64,000 nucleotides of DNA from HXMU1420-13 sp965229525. GTDB lineage: Bacteria; Bacteroidota; Rhodothermia; Balneolales; Balneolaceae. The position numbers and the translations under genes were made by a program. Within the stretch, counting starts at the first letter, position 1, and every line of letters starts with the position of its first letter. The notes under the pieces are model-generated. The model did not search any database. It was not told where the DNA came from and saw only the letters and a program-made list of their open reading frames with translations. The DNA lies in assembly GCA_965229525.1 (NCBI GenBank), contig OZ245886.1, forward strand, positions 3,472,001 through 3,536,000, given 5' to 3'. Of the stretch, positions 1 through 9,086 are shown one piece after another.

Positions 1-344
1 ATGATATTTATAGTGGGAAAAGCCCATCAGAAGTTTTAGCAGCTGCTGCTTTCCTATTTTCTGAGCTAAAATATCGACTACCCGAAACTTCAATATATTT
101 TATCTCCCCAAAGCCAAGTATTTCGCGATGGAATCTCAAAGAAGAATATGAAATGATAAATATGTTACTTTCTGATTTTTGTGACTTTGATGATCAGTTA
201 ACATTCATAGATGTTTGGAACCCAATGCTGGATGAAAATGGTATTGTTAGTGCTGATCTTTTCATTGAAGACGACCTGCACATGAACGATGCAGGTTATA
301 CCATCTGGAAGGAAATTATCAGTGAATATCTGAAACAAAATTAA
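1..344 (+). CDS. SGNH/GDSL hydrolase, C-terminal part (5' end outside window)
   Basis: The reading frame is open from base 3, so the gene begins before the window; a start at the internal ATG at 153 would cut the domain. The visible part reads IYSGKSPSEVL, then IYFISPKPSISRW, then DDLHMNDAGY near the end. These are the later blocks of the SGNH/GDSL esterase family, and the D-x-x-H in the last block supplies the catalytic Asp and His. The nucleophilic Ser block lies upstream of the window. The substrate cannot be told. The stop codon shares one base with the ATG of the next gene, so the two are probably co-transcribed. Confidence 0.75.
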   Translation, partial: DIYSGKSPSEVLAAAAFLFSELKYRLPETSIYFISPKPSISRWNLKEEYEMINMLLSDFCDFDDQLTFIDVWNPMLDENGIVSADLFIEDDLHMNDAGYTIWKEIISEYLKQN

Positions 345-958
345 TGCTTAATACCAATTCCTGGAATAGGATCAGATACTCGATGTATCAGCCATTCTAT
401 GATATTATTGCCGGTTACTTTCGAACTTTCCGTTCTACATCAATTAAAGGGCTCAAACTCAGGAATGAAGATAAGATTTTGATTCTAGGTGCAGGTACCG
501 GCTTAGATCTTGAGTATTTAAAAGAATTCTCAAACATAACAGCTGTAGATATCACTCCTTCTATGTTAACTAAGCTCAAACATCGTGCAAATGCATTGGG
601 AATTCGATTAGAAACTTATGAAATGGATGCAGCCAATCTCGACTTTCCAGATAATCATTTCGACGCAGTTATTCTCCATTTAATTGTTGCTGTTATCCCA
701 AATCCAATTGCATGCCTTCAAGAAACAGAAAGAGTACTTAAACCAGGTGGAAAATTCACCATAATGGATAAATTTGTGAGGCCGAATACTACTCCATCTA
801 TTCTACGGCAACTTGCAAATCCCATTACAACTTTTCTTGCAACAACAGTTAACAGAGATATTGATAAACTACTTTCATCCACAACTTTAAAGAAAGAAGT
901 TCATATAAAGCTTGGGAGTATTTTCTGGTTGATCCAGGGCTCTAAAATTAATAATTAA
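344..958 (+). CDS. class I SAM-dependent methyltransferase
   Basis: A 204-residue protein with a Rossmann-type methyltransferase core. Motif I is LILGAGTGLDLEYL at about residues 46-59, followed by the acidic end of strand 2 in VDITPSML and a motif near LKPGGKFTIMDKF typical of the UbiE/Methyltransf_11 type. The methyl acceptor is not identifiable; similarity in layout to UbiE does not show that it works on quinones. It starts inside the stop codon of the SGNH hydrolase gene. The next gene follows after 52 bases that contain an inverted repeat. Confidence 0.7.
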   Translation: MLNTNSWNRIRYSMYQPFYDIIAGYFRTFRSTSIKGLKLRNEDKILILGAGTGLDLEYLKEFSNITAVDITPSMLTKLKHRANALGIRLETYEMDAANLDFPDNHFDAVILHLIVAVIPNPIACLQETERVLKPGGKFTIMDKFVRPNTTPSILRQLANPITTFLATTVNRDIDKLLSSTTLKKEVHIKLGSIFWLIQGSKINN

Positions 959-978
959 ATTTTCAGTTAAACTGAATC

Positions 979-1001
979 TTAATCGATTATACTTCGATTA
1001 A
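979..1001. promoter_or_regulatory. 8-base inverted repeat between genes
   Basis: TTAATCGA at 979-986 is repeated inverted as TCGATTAA at 994-1001. It sits between the methyltransferase stop (958) and the TTG start of the serine hydrolase (1011). It has no following T-tract, so an operator or weak hairpin is as likely as a terminator. Confidence 0.3.
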
Positions 1002-1010
1002 TTCTTAAAC

Positions 1011-2258
1011 TTGAAAATTCCTCATCACTTAAGTCGAATCGTGTCAAAGGCAGTATTATCAGGCATAATTTTATTGATTATTCTGGGTTTATCAAGAATT
1101 AACTCTGATGACCCAACAGTGACAGTTATTCAAGAACCGGTTTCAAATCCGGCACAGGATTCACTCCAAAGTTTTATCAATAAGTTCGAGGAAAGACTCA
1201 TCAGAGGTGCCAGGGATAAACGCTTACCTGGTGGAGCATTTGTGATTACATATAAAGATGAAGTGCTTGTTGCAAAAGGATTTGGAACACGAGATATAGC
1301 ATCACCATTGCCGATAGACGAAAACACCGTTTTTAGATTAGGGAGCGTATCAAAAGGTTTTGCTTCCATTCTAACCGGAATGATGGTAGATCAAGAGTTA
1401 CTTTCGTTTGATGCACCCGTTTATAAGATTGTTCCTAATTTCAAGTTGAGCGATGCTAAACAAACGGAACGAATCGAAGTCCAACACTTACTATCACACA
1501 CAACCGGTTTACCTCGTCATGCTTATACAAACCTTGTTGAAGACGGACTTTCTTTGGAAAGAATAATACCAAAATTCGAGGATGTTCCACTGATTAGTTC
1601 AGAAGGCGAACAGCAAGCCTACACTAATGCAGCATATGCCGTAATTGAAAAAGTATTGGAAAGCCGAACAAATGTTGATTTCAATACATTATTAAAGGAA
1701 GAGATTTTTGAACCTTTAAATATGGAAGATGCTTCATCGACGTACAGTGCTTTAAATGAAAGTACAAATAAAGCACTCCCCCACCTTTATAGTCGCCGTG
1801 CCGGGCAGCGAATTATGGTTCCTATCAAAAATAATTACTTTAATGCTGTTTCTGCTGGCGGAATTAATGCTTCAGTATCTGATATAGGGCAATGGTTGCT
1901 GCTACTTACCGGAAATCGACCGGACTTAATTAAAGAAGAAACTCTTGATACAATTTTTGAACCAGTTTCAACTATTCCAAATCAACGTTTTAGTCGACAT
2001 TGGCCAGGGGTGTATCAGTCTTATTATGGTATGGGTTGGCGAACGCTAAACAATGGTGATCAAACTATTGTTTATCATGGTGGCTACGTAAATGGATATC
2101 GAAGTGAAATCGCATTTGATCGGGAAAATCAAATTGGAATTAGCATTTTATTTCATTCGAATACAAGTTATGCGGTTGAAGTGATTCCTGAGTTTTTTAA
2201 TGATTTTGCAACAGTTCATGAATTTGTTGAAGCTCAAGTGGTAGAAATCTCCGAGTAA
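1011..2258 (+). CDS. serine hydrolase, class C beta-lactamase/PBP-like family
   Basis: A 415-residue protein, start codon TTG. A hydrophobic segment at about residues 14-29 looks like a membrane anchor or signal. The three family motifs are visible: SxxK as S112-V-S-K115 (nucleophile and base), YxN as Y204-T-N206, and HGG at 356-358 in place of the KTG box. This is the pattern of the AmpC-like / esterase EstB-type family, which includes beta-lactamases, peptidases and esterases. Length is normal for a stand-alone catalytic domain. Antibiotic resistance cannot be inferred; an envelope peptidase or esterase is as likely. Confidence 0.75.
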   Translation: MKIPHHLSRIVSKAVLSGIILLIILGLSRINSDDPTVTVIQEPVSNPAQDSLQSFINKFEERLIRGARDKRLPGGAFVITYKDEVLVAKGFGTRDIASPLPIDENTVFRLGSVSKGFASILTGMMVDQELLSFDAPVYKIVPNFKLSDAKQTERIEVQHLLSHTTGLPRHAYTNLVEDGLSLERIIPKFEDVPLISSEGEQQAYTNAAYAVIEKVLESRTNVDFNTLLKEEIFEPLNMEDASSTYSALNESTNKALPHLYSRRAGQRIMVPIKNNYFNAVSAGGINASVSDIGQWLLLLTGNRPDLIKEETLDTIFEPVSTIPNQRFSRHWPGVYQSYYGMGWRTLNNGDQTIVYHGGYVNGYRSEIAFDRENQIGISILFHSNTSYAVEVIPEFFNDFATVHEFVEAQVVEISE

Positions 2259-2264
2259 TTCTAA

Positions 2265-2654
2265 ATGAATAAGATTCAAAAACTCAATTTTCGAACAGTA
2301 GGTGAATTTTTCGATTATTTGCCAGAAAATGAATTATTGATGGTTGAGGAGATAAGGAAATTGATATTGGAATCTATTCCAGGCATTGAAGAAAAGCTGT
2401 CTTACAATGTACCGTTTTATTCTAGAAACAAAACTTTATGCTTTATTTGGCCTTCTTCAATCCCATGGGGAAATGTGAAAGAGAATCAGGTTGTACTAGG
2501 TTTGTCTAACGGTCATTTAATCCCTGATCATTTTAAGAAGCTGGAAAAAGGTACAAGGAAATTTATTCGCACCCTCTCATTTAAAGATATAGAAGAAATT
2601 GATGCTGAAATGATTCGTTTTTATTTGTTTGAAGCACTAGAATTAGATCAATAA
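2265..2654 (+). CDS. DUF1801 (YdhG-like) protein
   Basis: A 129-residue soluble protein with the DUF1801 pattern: an N-terminal helix with LIRKLIL-type sequence, then EEKLSYNVPFYSRNK, FIWPS, and a C-terminal helical part. Proteins of this family are small and of unknown molecular function; some resemble iron-chaperone frataxin-like folds. It starts 6 bases after the serine hydrolase stop, so the pair is probably one transcript. No signal peptide or membrane segment. Confidence 0.6.
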   Translation: MNKIQKLNFRTVGEFFDYLPENELLMVEEIRKLILESIPGIEEKLSYNVPFYSRNKTLCFIWPSSIPWGNVKENQVVLGLSNGHLIPDHFKKLEKGTRKFIRTLSFKDIEEIDAEMIRFYLFEALELDQ

Positions 2655-2717
2655 AGATTGAATCAAAGTAACTATTCGCTCGTAGGTCTTTACATGTTTA
2701 ATTAATAACCATTGGTC

Positions 2718-2882
2718 ATGAGTATTCTTAGAATCATCCTCGCAATTTTATTCCCACCTGTAGGAGTATTCCTAACTGTAGGTATAGGTGGTGCTTTCTG
2801 GTTGAATATTTTATTCACCATTTTGGGATATTTCCCTGGTATCATTCACGCGGTTTGGGTAATTGCAAAACACGATAAATGA
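2718..2882 (+). CDS. YqaE/Pmp3 family small membrane protein
   Basis: A short gene of 54 residues. It starts ATG at 2718 and ends in TGA overlapping the next ATG by four bases (ATGA). The product is almost entirely two transmembrane helices, with the family signature LAILFPPVGVFL in helix 1, LNILFTILGYFPGIIHAVWV in helix 2, and a short basic tail. YqaE/Pmp3 (UPF0057) proteins are stress-linked membrane proteins in bacteria, fungi and plants that affect membrane potential. Both the family match and the perfect junction with the downstream gene support it as real. Confidence 0.85.
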   Translation: MSILRIILAILFPPVGVFLTVGIGGAFWLNILFTILGYFPGIIHAVWVIAKHDK

Positions 2883-3760
2883 ATCGTCGCCGACTAGGTA
2901 CAACCAGTCTTTATGTCTCTGAAATAAGTTTTGGGTGCATGTCGCTAGATGTGCAGTCGAAAGAAAGTGAAGCCACCTTACAAAAAGCCTTCGATGCCGG
3001 AATCAACTTTTTTGATACTGCAGATTTATATGATCGAGGTGAAAATGAAAAACTAGTTGGTCGGGCTTTGCATTCTGTTCGTGAACAGGTTGTTATAGCT
3101 ACAAAAGTTGGTAATCAATGGCGTGAAGATGGTTCTGGTTGGGATTGGAATCCAACAAAAGAGTACATAATTAACGCAGCGGAAGCCTCTCTTCTTCGTT
3201 TGGGCACCGACTACATTGATCTTTATCAATTGCACGGAGGAACGATTAACGACCCTATCGATGATTCTATCGAGGCTTTTGAACTTCTCAAAAAGCAAGG
3301 GAAGATTCGGGAATACGGTATTTCATCTATTCGGCCCAATGTAATTCGTGAGTGGGTAAAACGATCAAATATAACATCAGTAATGATGCAGTATAGCTTA
3401 TTAGATCGCCGCCCAGAAGAAGAAATGCTTGAATTTCTGCATAAAAATGATATCTCAGTTATCACCCGAGGTACATTAGGCAAAGGATTGCTTGTAGGAA
3501 AACCTACAAGTAGTTATCTGAAATTTTCCACATCAGAGGTAGAAAAACTCCAGATTGAAGTACTGAAATCAAAAAATCCATTGTCTACATCAATTAAATT
3601 TGTATTAAACCATCCAGCGGTTGCATCAGCAGTCCTAGGGATTAGAACCAAAGAACAACTTACTGCAATTCTAAATTCAGACTTGTCTTTGGTAAATAAT
3701 CAGGATTTGATGAAACTGTCGAATGTTTTACCTCCTCTGAAATATGAAAATCATAGATGA
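2879..3760 (+). CDS. aldo/keto reductase
   Basis: A 293-residue TIM-barrel NAD(P)H-dependent oxidoreductase. The catalytic tetrad is visible: D46 (FFDTAD), Y51 (DLYDRG), K76 (ATKVG) and H119 (YQLHGG). The C-terminal half contains the cofactor-binding stretch around AVLGIRTKEQL. Substrate is unknown; the family reduces aldehydes and ketones, and sequence motifs alone do not separate the subfamilies. Overlaps the YqaE-like gene by ATGA. Confidence 0.85.
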   Translation: MNRRRLGTTSLYVSEISFGCMSLDVQSKESEATLQKAFDAGINFFDTADLYDRGENEKLVGRALHSVREQVVIATKVGNQWREDGSGWDWNPTKEYIINAAEASLLRLGTDYIDLYQLHGGTINDPIDDSIEAFELLKKQGKIREYGISSIRPNVIREWVKRSNITSVMMQYSLLDRRPEEEMLEFLHKNDISVITRGTLGKGLLVGKPTSSYLKFSTSEVEKLQIEVLKSKNPLSTSIKFVLNHPAVASAVLGIRTKEQLTAILNSDLSLVNNQDLMKLSNVLPPLKYENHR

Positions 3761-3832
3761 TTCATTTTTGGATTTTTATATTTAATTCATTGTTCATTGG
3801 TTTATTAGGCTAGTATTCCAATCAACGATTCA

Positions 3833-4339
3833 ATGAATAGAATTTCACTTCTGATTACCATCCTTGTTTTACCCGAAACCATATTCGCACAACAAAATTG
3901 CAATACCCAGTCAGCAAATCCAGATTGTGATAATGGATGGTTCAGTGTGTCATTTGGTGGTGATATAGATCCAAATTTGGATTTTAATGCTGCGGTAACT
4001 GCTAATATTGGTAGAGATATTTTTTGGAGATTTAGCGCAACTGGTCGCAGTAGTTTTCAAGGATCGACTAGTATTGGTTCCATTGATATCATGAGAGGCA
4101 AATCCATTGTTGATAGAATTGGTAGGGTTTCAATCGCAGCAGGATTATCACTTCTTAACTTTCAGAATTATGATTATCAAGATCAGAGTGTATTCAAACC
4201 AGGTGTAACCATAGTTACAGAAGCACTTTTTTCACCAGCTAAAGAGATCGGATTTGGTGTCGACATAATCGCTACTTCAGCACAAAAATATAGTTCTATT
4301 GGGCTAAGAATTGTCTTTGCAATAGAAGGACACAAATAA
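3833..4339 (+). CDS. hypothetical exported protein, possible small outer-membrane barrel
   Basis: A 168-residue protein with a signal peptide ending near IFAQ/Q (about residue 20). The mature part has four Cys-containing residues near its start (CNTQSANPDC) and then alternating hydrophobic/polar stretches that suggest beta strands. No family was recognised. It stands 72 bases after the reductase and 27 before rnd, so it may be a single-gene unit or lead into the rnd operon. Confidence 0.45.
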   Translation: MNRISLLITILVLPETIFAQQNCNTQSANPDCDNGWFSVSFGGDIDPNLDFNAAVTANIGRDIFWRFSATGRSSFQGSTSIGSIDIMRGKSIVDRIGRVSIAAGLSLLNFQNYDYQDQSVFKPGVTIVTEALFSPAKEIGFGVDIIATSAQKYSSIGLRIVFAIEGHK

Positions 4340-4366
4340 AATCATTTCTTAGTATACTCTCCGCGC

Positions 4367-5554
4367 ATGACTAATCAGGAAAAAGCCGAATTTGTATATG
4401 TTGATCATCCTTCACTTGTAAGTGAATGTGTAAAAGAAATCAGCAAAGCCTCCTTTCTATCGGTTGATTTAGAATTTGATAAAAACCGTTTTCGATATGG
4501 ATTTAATCTTTGTTTAATCCAAATCTATAACGGTTCTCTAACCTATTTGATAGATCCATTGATTAATGACATTGATTTAAGTTCAATTTATAAGGTTTTT
4601 GAAGATCCAGACATCACTAAAATTGTCTTTTCGTTTAGTGAAGATCTCAGGCTTTTGCATTCAATAGGTTGTTTTCCGAGAGGGCTAGTCGATCTTCAAA
4701 TTGCTGCAGGTTTACTGAATTTCCCACCGTCCTCACTTGCTCGACTCATTGAGCAAGTACTTGAATTTCAGATTTCAAAAAGTTCACAGCAAAGTAACTG
4801 GTTTCAACGTCCATTAACGAATGAGCAATTGGACTACGCCGTTCAGGATGTAATTTATTTACCGCAAATTTATCAGCTATTTAAAAAGGAATTCGATAAA
4901 CGTGGGATTTCATCTTGGATTCAGGAAGAAATGCATCATTTCGAGTCTGATAATCACGAAGATGCTAATCAAAACGATTTACTAAAGGAAAAATACAAAG
5001 CCGATTTAAACGAAATAGAATGGCATATTTTCTCAAAATTAATGCAATTACGAGAAGAACATGCAAGGAAGATTAATCGACCACCTTTTCATGTTTCTGA
5101 AAGACGAACCATAACAGAGATTGCGAAATCACCAGCTAGAACATCTGAATGGATGACCATTTCTTCGAATCATCGCAGCACTAAGAATTCTGATTTTATC
5201 CGATCACTTAATCAATGTATAACCGAGGCTATCAGAGAATCGAAAGATTTAGGTTTGTCCTCAAGAAAACGAGCTACCAAGCGACCTTCGAAAGAGGAAT
5301 ATGAACAATGGAAAGCAACCGAAATGAAGGTAAAGTTTGCTAAACAAACATTCTTTAAACCCATCCAAAAATGCATTGACAAGGAATATGGCGAATATGT
5401 TAAAACGATGATATTAAATAATAGACTCATCAGAGATCTTGTACTGGGTTATCACGAAAATTTATTGCCTTATAAGAAGAAGGTAATTTTATCATGTGCT
5501 GAAAAATTGGATCTAGATTCCCAACTTTACTTCTCAAAAAATGGAAAGCTATGA
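4367..5554 (+). CDS. rnd: ribonuclease D family 3'-5' exonuclease with HRDC domain
   Basis: A 395-residue protein. The N-terminal DEDDy exonuclease domain shows D34-x-E36 (VDLEFD), D93 (SFSEDLRLL) and Y157...D161 (LDYAVQDVIYL), the metal ligands of the family. An HRDC nucleic-acid-binding domain follows at roughly residues 215-295. RNase D trims the 3' ends of tRNA and other stable RNA precursors. Size and domain order match the family. It overlaps the next gene by four bases (ATGA). Confidence 0.85.
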   Translation: MTNQEKAEFVYVDHPSLVSECVKEISKASFLSVDLEFDKNRFRYGFNLCLIQIYNGSLTYLIDPLINDIDLSSIYKVFEDPDITKIVFSFSEDLRLLHSIGCFPRGLVDLQIAAGLLNFPPSSLARLIEQVLEFQISKSSQQSNWFQRPLTNEQLDYAVQDVIYLPQIYQLFKKEFDKRGISSWIQEEMHHFESDNHEDANQNDLLKEKYKADLNEIEWHIFSKLMQLREEHARKINRPPFHVSERRTITEIAKSPARTSEWMTISSNHRSTKNSDFIRSLNQCITEAIRESKDLGLSSRKRATKRPSKEEYEQWKATEMKVKFAKQTFFKPIQKCIDKEYGEYVKTMILNNRLIRDLVLGYHENLLPYKKKVILSCAEKLDLDSQLYFSKNGKL

Positions 5555-6540
5555 AAGTTCTTTACATCGGTGGAACAGGAAATATTAGTCGGGCAAGCAG
5601 TTTTAAAGCAGTCAATCAGGGAATAGATTTATATGTTTTAAATCGCGGAAAAACAGGAATACAAATTCCGGGTTCAAAAACTATTCAGGGTGATATACGA
5701 AATATCGATCAAATGAAATCTGTACTTCATAATCATACCTGGGATGTTGTCGTTAATTGGATTGCATTTACTCCAGAGGACATTCAAAGGGATATTGAAT
5801 TATTTGCCGGGAAAACTAAACAATATATTTTTATAAGCACGGCTTCCGCGTATCAGAAACCTCCTACCTATCCAATAATAACAGAATCTACTCCACTATT
5901 TAATCCATATTGGAAATACTCTCGAGACAAAATTGAATGCGAAGATGCTTTGATGAGTGCTTATCGTGAAACCAACTTTCCAGTTACTATCGTCCGCCCT
6001 TCCCACACCTACGATACGGTAATTCCAGTTACTATAGGTGGTTGGACCGAATACACTGTTGTTGATCGAATGAAAAAGGGGCAGAAAATTATCATTCAGG
6101 GAGATGGTACAAGCTTATGGACAGTAACACATTCAAAAGACTTTGCTAAAGGATTTAATGGTTTGCTTGGGAATTCGAAAGCCATTGGCCATGCCTTTCA
6201 CATCACTAGTGATGAATGGTTAACCTGGAATCAAATCTATCAGTTTGTTGCAGATGCGGCTGGAGTTGAATTAAATGCAGTTCATATCTCTACAGATTTC
6301 ATTGATAAAGTAGCCCCTGGAGAAAAAGATGGACTTTGGGGTGATAAAGCACATTGTGGAATCTTTGATAATTCTAAGATCAAAAGCTTTGTACCGGATT
6401 TTTCAGCAACTATTCCTTTTTCAAAAGGAATAAAAGACACTCTTGCATGGTTTGAAGCAGACTCAAATCGTCTACTAGTACGACCTGAAACTAATGCGAT
6501 GATGGATAGAATTCTAAAAGCATATGGCGAATTAGGATGA
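5551..6540 (+). CDS. NAD-dependent epimerase/dehydratase (extended SDR, CSP41-like)
   Basis: A 329-residue Rossmann protein with the nucleotide-binding GGTGNIS motif at residues 7-13, where Asn-Ile-Ser replaces the usual Phe-Ile-Gly. FISTASAYQKP carries the serine region and the usual YxxxK seems to be Y-S-R-D-K (WKYSRDKIECE). This resembles the atypical SDR group that includes CSP41-type RNA-binding proteins and sugar-nucleotide epimerases. The substrate is unknown. Overlaps both rnd and the following gene by four bases, so the three form an operon. Confidence 0.7.
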   Translation: MKVLYIGGTGNISRASSFKAVNQGIDLYVLNRGKTGIQIPGSKTIQGDIRNIDQMKSVLHNHTWDVVVNWIAFTPEDIQRDIELFAGKTKQYIFISTASAYQKPPTYPIITESTPLFNPYWKYSRDKIECEDALMSAYRETNFPVTIVRPSHTYDTVIPVTIGGWTEYTVVDRMKKGQKIIIQGDGTSLWTVTHSKDFAKGFNGLLGNSKAIGHAFHITSDEWLTWNQIYQFVADAAGVELNAVHISTDFIDKVAPGEKDGLWGDKAHCGIFDNSKIKSFVPDFSATIPFSKGIKDTLAWFEADSNRLLVRPETNAMMDRILKAYGELG

Positions 6541-6917
6541 AAAATTTAATTAGACTTGAAGAACTTGCTCAATTCTTGTTTGTACTCTGTATTCTAATAT
6601 TCGTAGCTGAAGCAGAATGGTGGTGGTTTTTAATCCTTTTAATTGGCCCTGATATAAGTATGCTTGGTTATCTTATTGGTCCTAAAACGGGTGCAATTCT
6701 TTATAATCTTTTCCATCACAAGGGAACAGCATTAATCATATTTGGATGTGCGTATTTATTTACAGATCCTATTTTTCAGGGCGAGGACTTCCTGCTTAAT
6801 TTGAGTCTTGCACTTTACGGTCATGCATCTTTTGATCGGATAGCAGGATATGGCTTAAAATATTTTGACTCATTTCAGCATACTCATTTGGGTATGATTG
6901 GTACATCAAAAAAGTAA
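6537..6917 (+). CDS. DUF4260 family membrane protein
   Basis: A 126-residue hydrophobic protein with about three to four transmembrane segments. It shows the DUF4260 pattern: WWWFLILLIGPDISMLGYL in the first half, then LFHHKG, and FDRIAGYGLKYFDSF with THLGMIG at the C-terminus. The function of the family is unknown. It begins within the stop codon of the epimerase gene (ATGA) and is the last gene of that operon. Confidence 0.7.
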   Translation: MKNLIRLEELAQFLFVLCILIFVAEAEWWWFLILLIGPDISMLGYLIGPKTGAILYNLFHHKGTALIIFGCAYLFTDPIFQGEDFLLNLSLALYGHASFDRIAGYGLKYFDSFQHTHLGMIGTSKK

Positions 6918-6993
6918 AAATGAAGTTTGATTTCAATATATAAATGACAAATATTCAGATACTTAACTAACTAATTACACTGGGGACTGGGTA

Positions 6994-7809
6994 ATGAAGA
7001 AAATTCATCCATACAAAACTAAACTCGACGAAGGTAACGCTTATTGGATGGCAAGACTATCAAAAGAAGTGTATACCAGAACATCAAAAAAAGATCTTAA
7101 GCCAGATGAAGAAGCCATCTTGACGAGCTTGAAAGCCGATGATGATAAATTTCTCAAGATCACCGGGTACGATAATAACAGTGCCCAGGGTATGTTTGTT
7201 GAACATGAGGACTATCTTTGTATGGTATTCAGAGGTACGGATGAAGCCATTGATTGGCTTGATAATATAAATGCCTTACCTGTAAATGAGATATTTGGTG
7301 ATTTCCATCGTGGATTTTGGAATTCAACGGAGGATGTTTGGGGTGAGATGTACGGAAAGTACGTTTGGGCAAATAAGAAACATCGACGGCCACTTTTCTT
7401 TACAGGTCATAGTTTGGGTGGCGCAATGGCTACTATTGCCGCTTCCAAATTTATTCACCGTGACCTTCCCTTCACATCGGTGTATACTTTCGGTCAACCA
7501 CGTGCCATGGATAGAAGTACCGCTCGAATCTTTAATTCTGAAGCTAAGAAGCGTTTTTATCGTTTTCAAAATAACAATGATATTGTAAGTAGAGTCCCTG
7601 CTCGAGTAATGGGATATTCACATGTTGGGAATTGCATCTACATATCTGAAAAGCAAAAAATTTATGATGAACCAGGTTTCTGGTTTCGATTTTTAGATGT
7701 GGTTGATGGTGCAGTTTCAGATTTCCGAGAAAAAGGTTTTGATGGTGTTAAAGACCATAAAATGGATGACTACCTGAAATTCATCCATAAGTGGGATTTA
7801 GACAGTTAG
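6994..7809 (+). CDS. class 3 lipase family protein
   Basis: A 271-residue alpha/beta hydrolase. The nucleophile elbow is GHSLGG with S140; D196 (NNNDIVSRVP) is the likely acid and the His of DHKMDDYL near residue 254 the likely base. FRGT at about 80 would contribute the oxyanion hole. This matches the fungal-type Lipase_3 family (triacylglycerol lipases). No signal peptide is visible, so it may act inside the cell. A G-rich stretch, GGGGACTGGG, lies just ahead of the ATG. Its stop overlaps the convergent bioA stop by four bases. Confidence 0.75.
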   Translation: MKKIHPYKTKLDEGNAYWMARLSKEVYTRTSKKDLKPDEEAILTSLKADDDKFLKITGYDNNSAQGMFVEHEDYLCMVFRGTDEAIDWLDNINALPVNEIFGDFHRGFWNSTEDVWGEMYGKYVWANKKHRRPLFFTGHSLGGAMATIAASKFIHRDLPFTSVYTFGQPRAMDRSTARIFNSEAKKRFYRFQNNNDIVSRVPARVMGYSHVGNCIYISEKQKIYDEPGFWFRFLDVVDGAVSDFREKGFDGVKDHKMDDYLKFIHKWDLDS

Positions 7810-9083
7810 TCTCCAATCAGCGTTAGCAAAGCTTGATACATACCATCAATTTCCTGATCAGTAACACAATAAGGCGGCATTAAGTAAAAGGCATTTCCTA
7901 ATGGTCTAAATAGGTACCCCAGATCCAAACAGTTCTTCTTGATGTCATTTGCGATGGAATTATAGTATCCATCCTTTTCCTCATTGATGATATCAACTGC
8001 AGCTATTGTACCTTTAACTCTAAAGTTTTTTAATCTGGGATGGTCTTTGATATTTTCGATGTTTCGAAGATGGATAGCATCCATTTCTATAAAGTGTTTC
8101 TCGTTTTCAGCTAACAAGTCCCACGAGGCAACACCGGCTGCACAACCAATGGGATTTCCGGTATAACTATGTGCGTGCCAGAATGTTTTTAATGGATCAT
8201 CGGTATTAAATGTTTCATATATATAATCACTACAAACTGTTGCAGCTAATGGAGTAAACCCACCTGATATACCCTTACTAAGGCAAATAATATCCGGTTC
8301 AACCTGTGCTTTTAAACACGCGAAGTAATCTCCGGTTCGACCAAATCCCGTCATTACTTCATCAAAAATCAGAAGTACATCAAATTGTCGATTCACCCAG
8401 TGTACTTTTTGCAAAAACTCCTCTGAGCACATACGCATTCCGCCAGCACCTTGAATTAAAGGCTCCATGATTATACCGGCATATTTACCAGGATTATCAT
8501 CTAAAAGCTCTTCTAATTGCTCAATTACCCGGTCTTCTTTATCAGCTCTATTAGTGTCGCCTAACCAGGTCTCTGGAAAGGGTAAAACCTCAACATCAAA
8601 CATTAGATCATTAAAAGTATCTGCAAAGAAGTTTCCGCGCTCTCCTACCGACATGGCACCCAGTGTATCCCCATGATAGGCTCCGTCAAAACAAATAAAG
8701 GTTGTACGCTCTTCCCCAACGTTCTGCCAATATTGATAAGAGACCTTAAGCGCTACCTCAATCGCCGTGGAACCATTATCTGAATAGAATACACGATTTA
8801 AATTTTTGGGGAGTTTAGAAGTAATTTTTTCAGCTAATTGCTCTGCTGGATCATGAGTAAAACCAGCAAATATTACATGCTCTAGCTTTTGAGCCTGTTC
8901 ATAAATGGCTTTTGCTATTATTGGATGCCCGTGTCCATGCAAATTCACCCACCAGCTTGATATACAATCTAAAACCCTTCGACCATCCTCAAGATTTAAA
9001 TACGCCCCCTCACCTGATCTAACTTTTACCGGATCTGGACTGCTTTTAAGAATTGTAAATGGTTGCCAAATATTTTTATGCAT
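7806..9083 (-). CDS. bioA: adenosylmethionine-8-amino-7-oxononanoate aminotransferase
   Basis: A 425-residue PLP-dependent class III aminotransferase that converts 8-amino-7-oxononanoate (KAPA) to 7,8-diaminopelargonate with SAM as amino donor. Visible are ISSWWVNLHGHGHP near the N-terminus (typical BioA), FDEVMTGFGR with the PLP-ring Asp, and the PLP Lys at about 270 in LSKGISGGFTPLA. The frame opens with TTG-ATG; the ATG at 9083 gives the usual MHKNIWQPF start. It lies next to the bioD stop and is the last gene of the biotin set. Confidence 0.95.
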   Translation of the reverse strand: MHKNIWQPFTILKSSPDPVKVRSGEGAYLNLEDGRRVLDCISSWWVNLHGHGHPIIAKAIYEQAQKLEHVIFAGFTHDPAEQLAEKITSKLPKNLNRVFYSDNGSTAIEVALKVSYQYWQNVGEERTTFICFDGAYHGDTLGAMSVGERGNFFADTFNDLMFDVEVLPFPETWLGDTNRADKEDRVIEQLEELLDDNPGKYAGIIMEPLIQGAGGMRMCSEEFLQKVHWVNRQFDVLLIFDEVMTGFGRTGDYFACLKAQVEPDIICLSKGISGGFTPLAATVCSDYIYETFNTDDPLKTFWHAHSYTGNPIGCAAGVASWDLLAENEKHFIEMDAIHLRNIENIKDHPRLKNFRVKGTIAAVDIINEEKDGYYNSIANDIKKNCLDLGYLFRPLGNAFYLMPPYCVTDQEIDGMYQALLTLIGD

Positions 9084-9086
9084 CAA

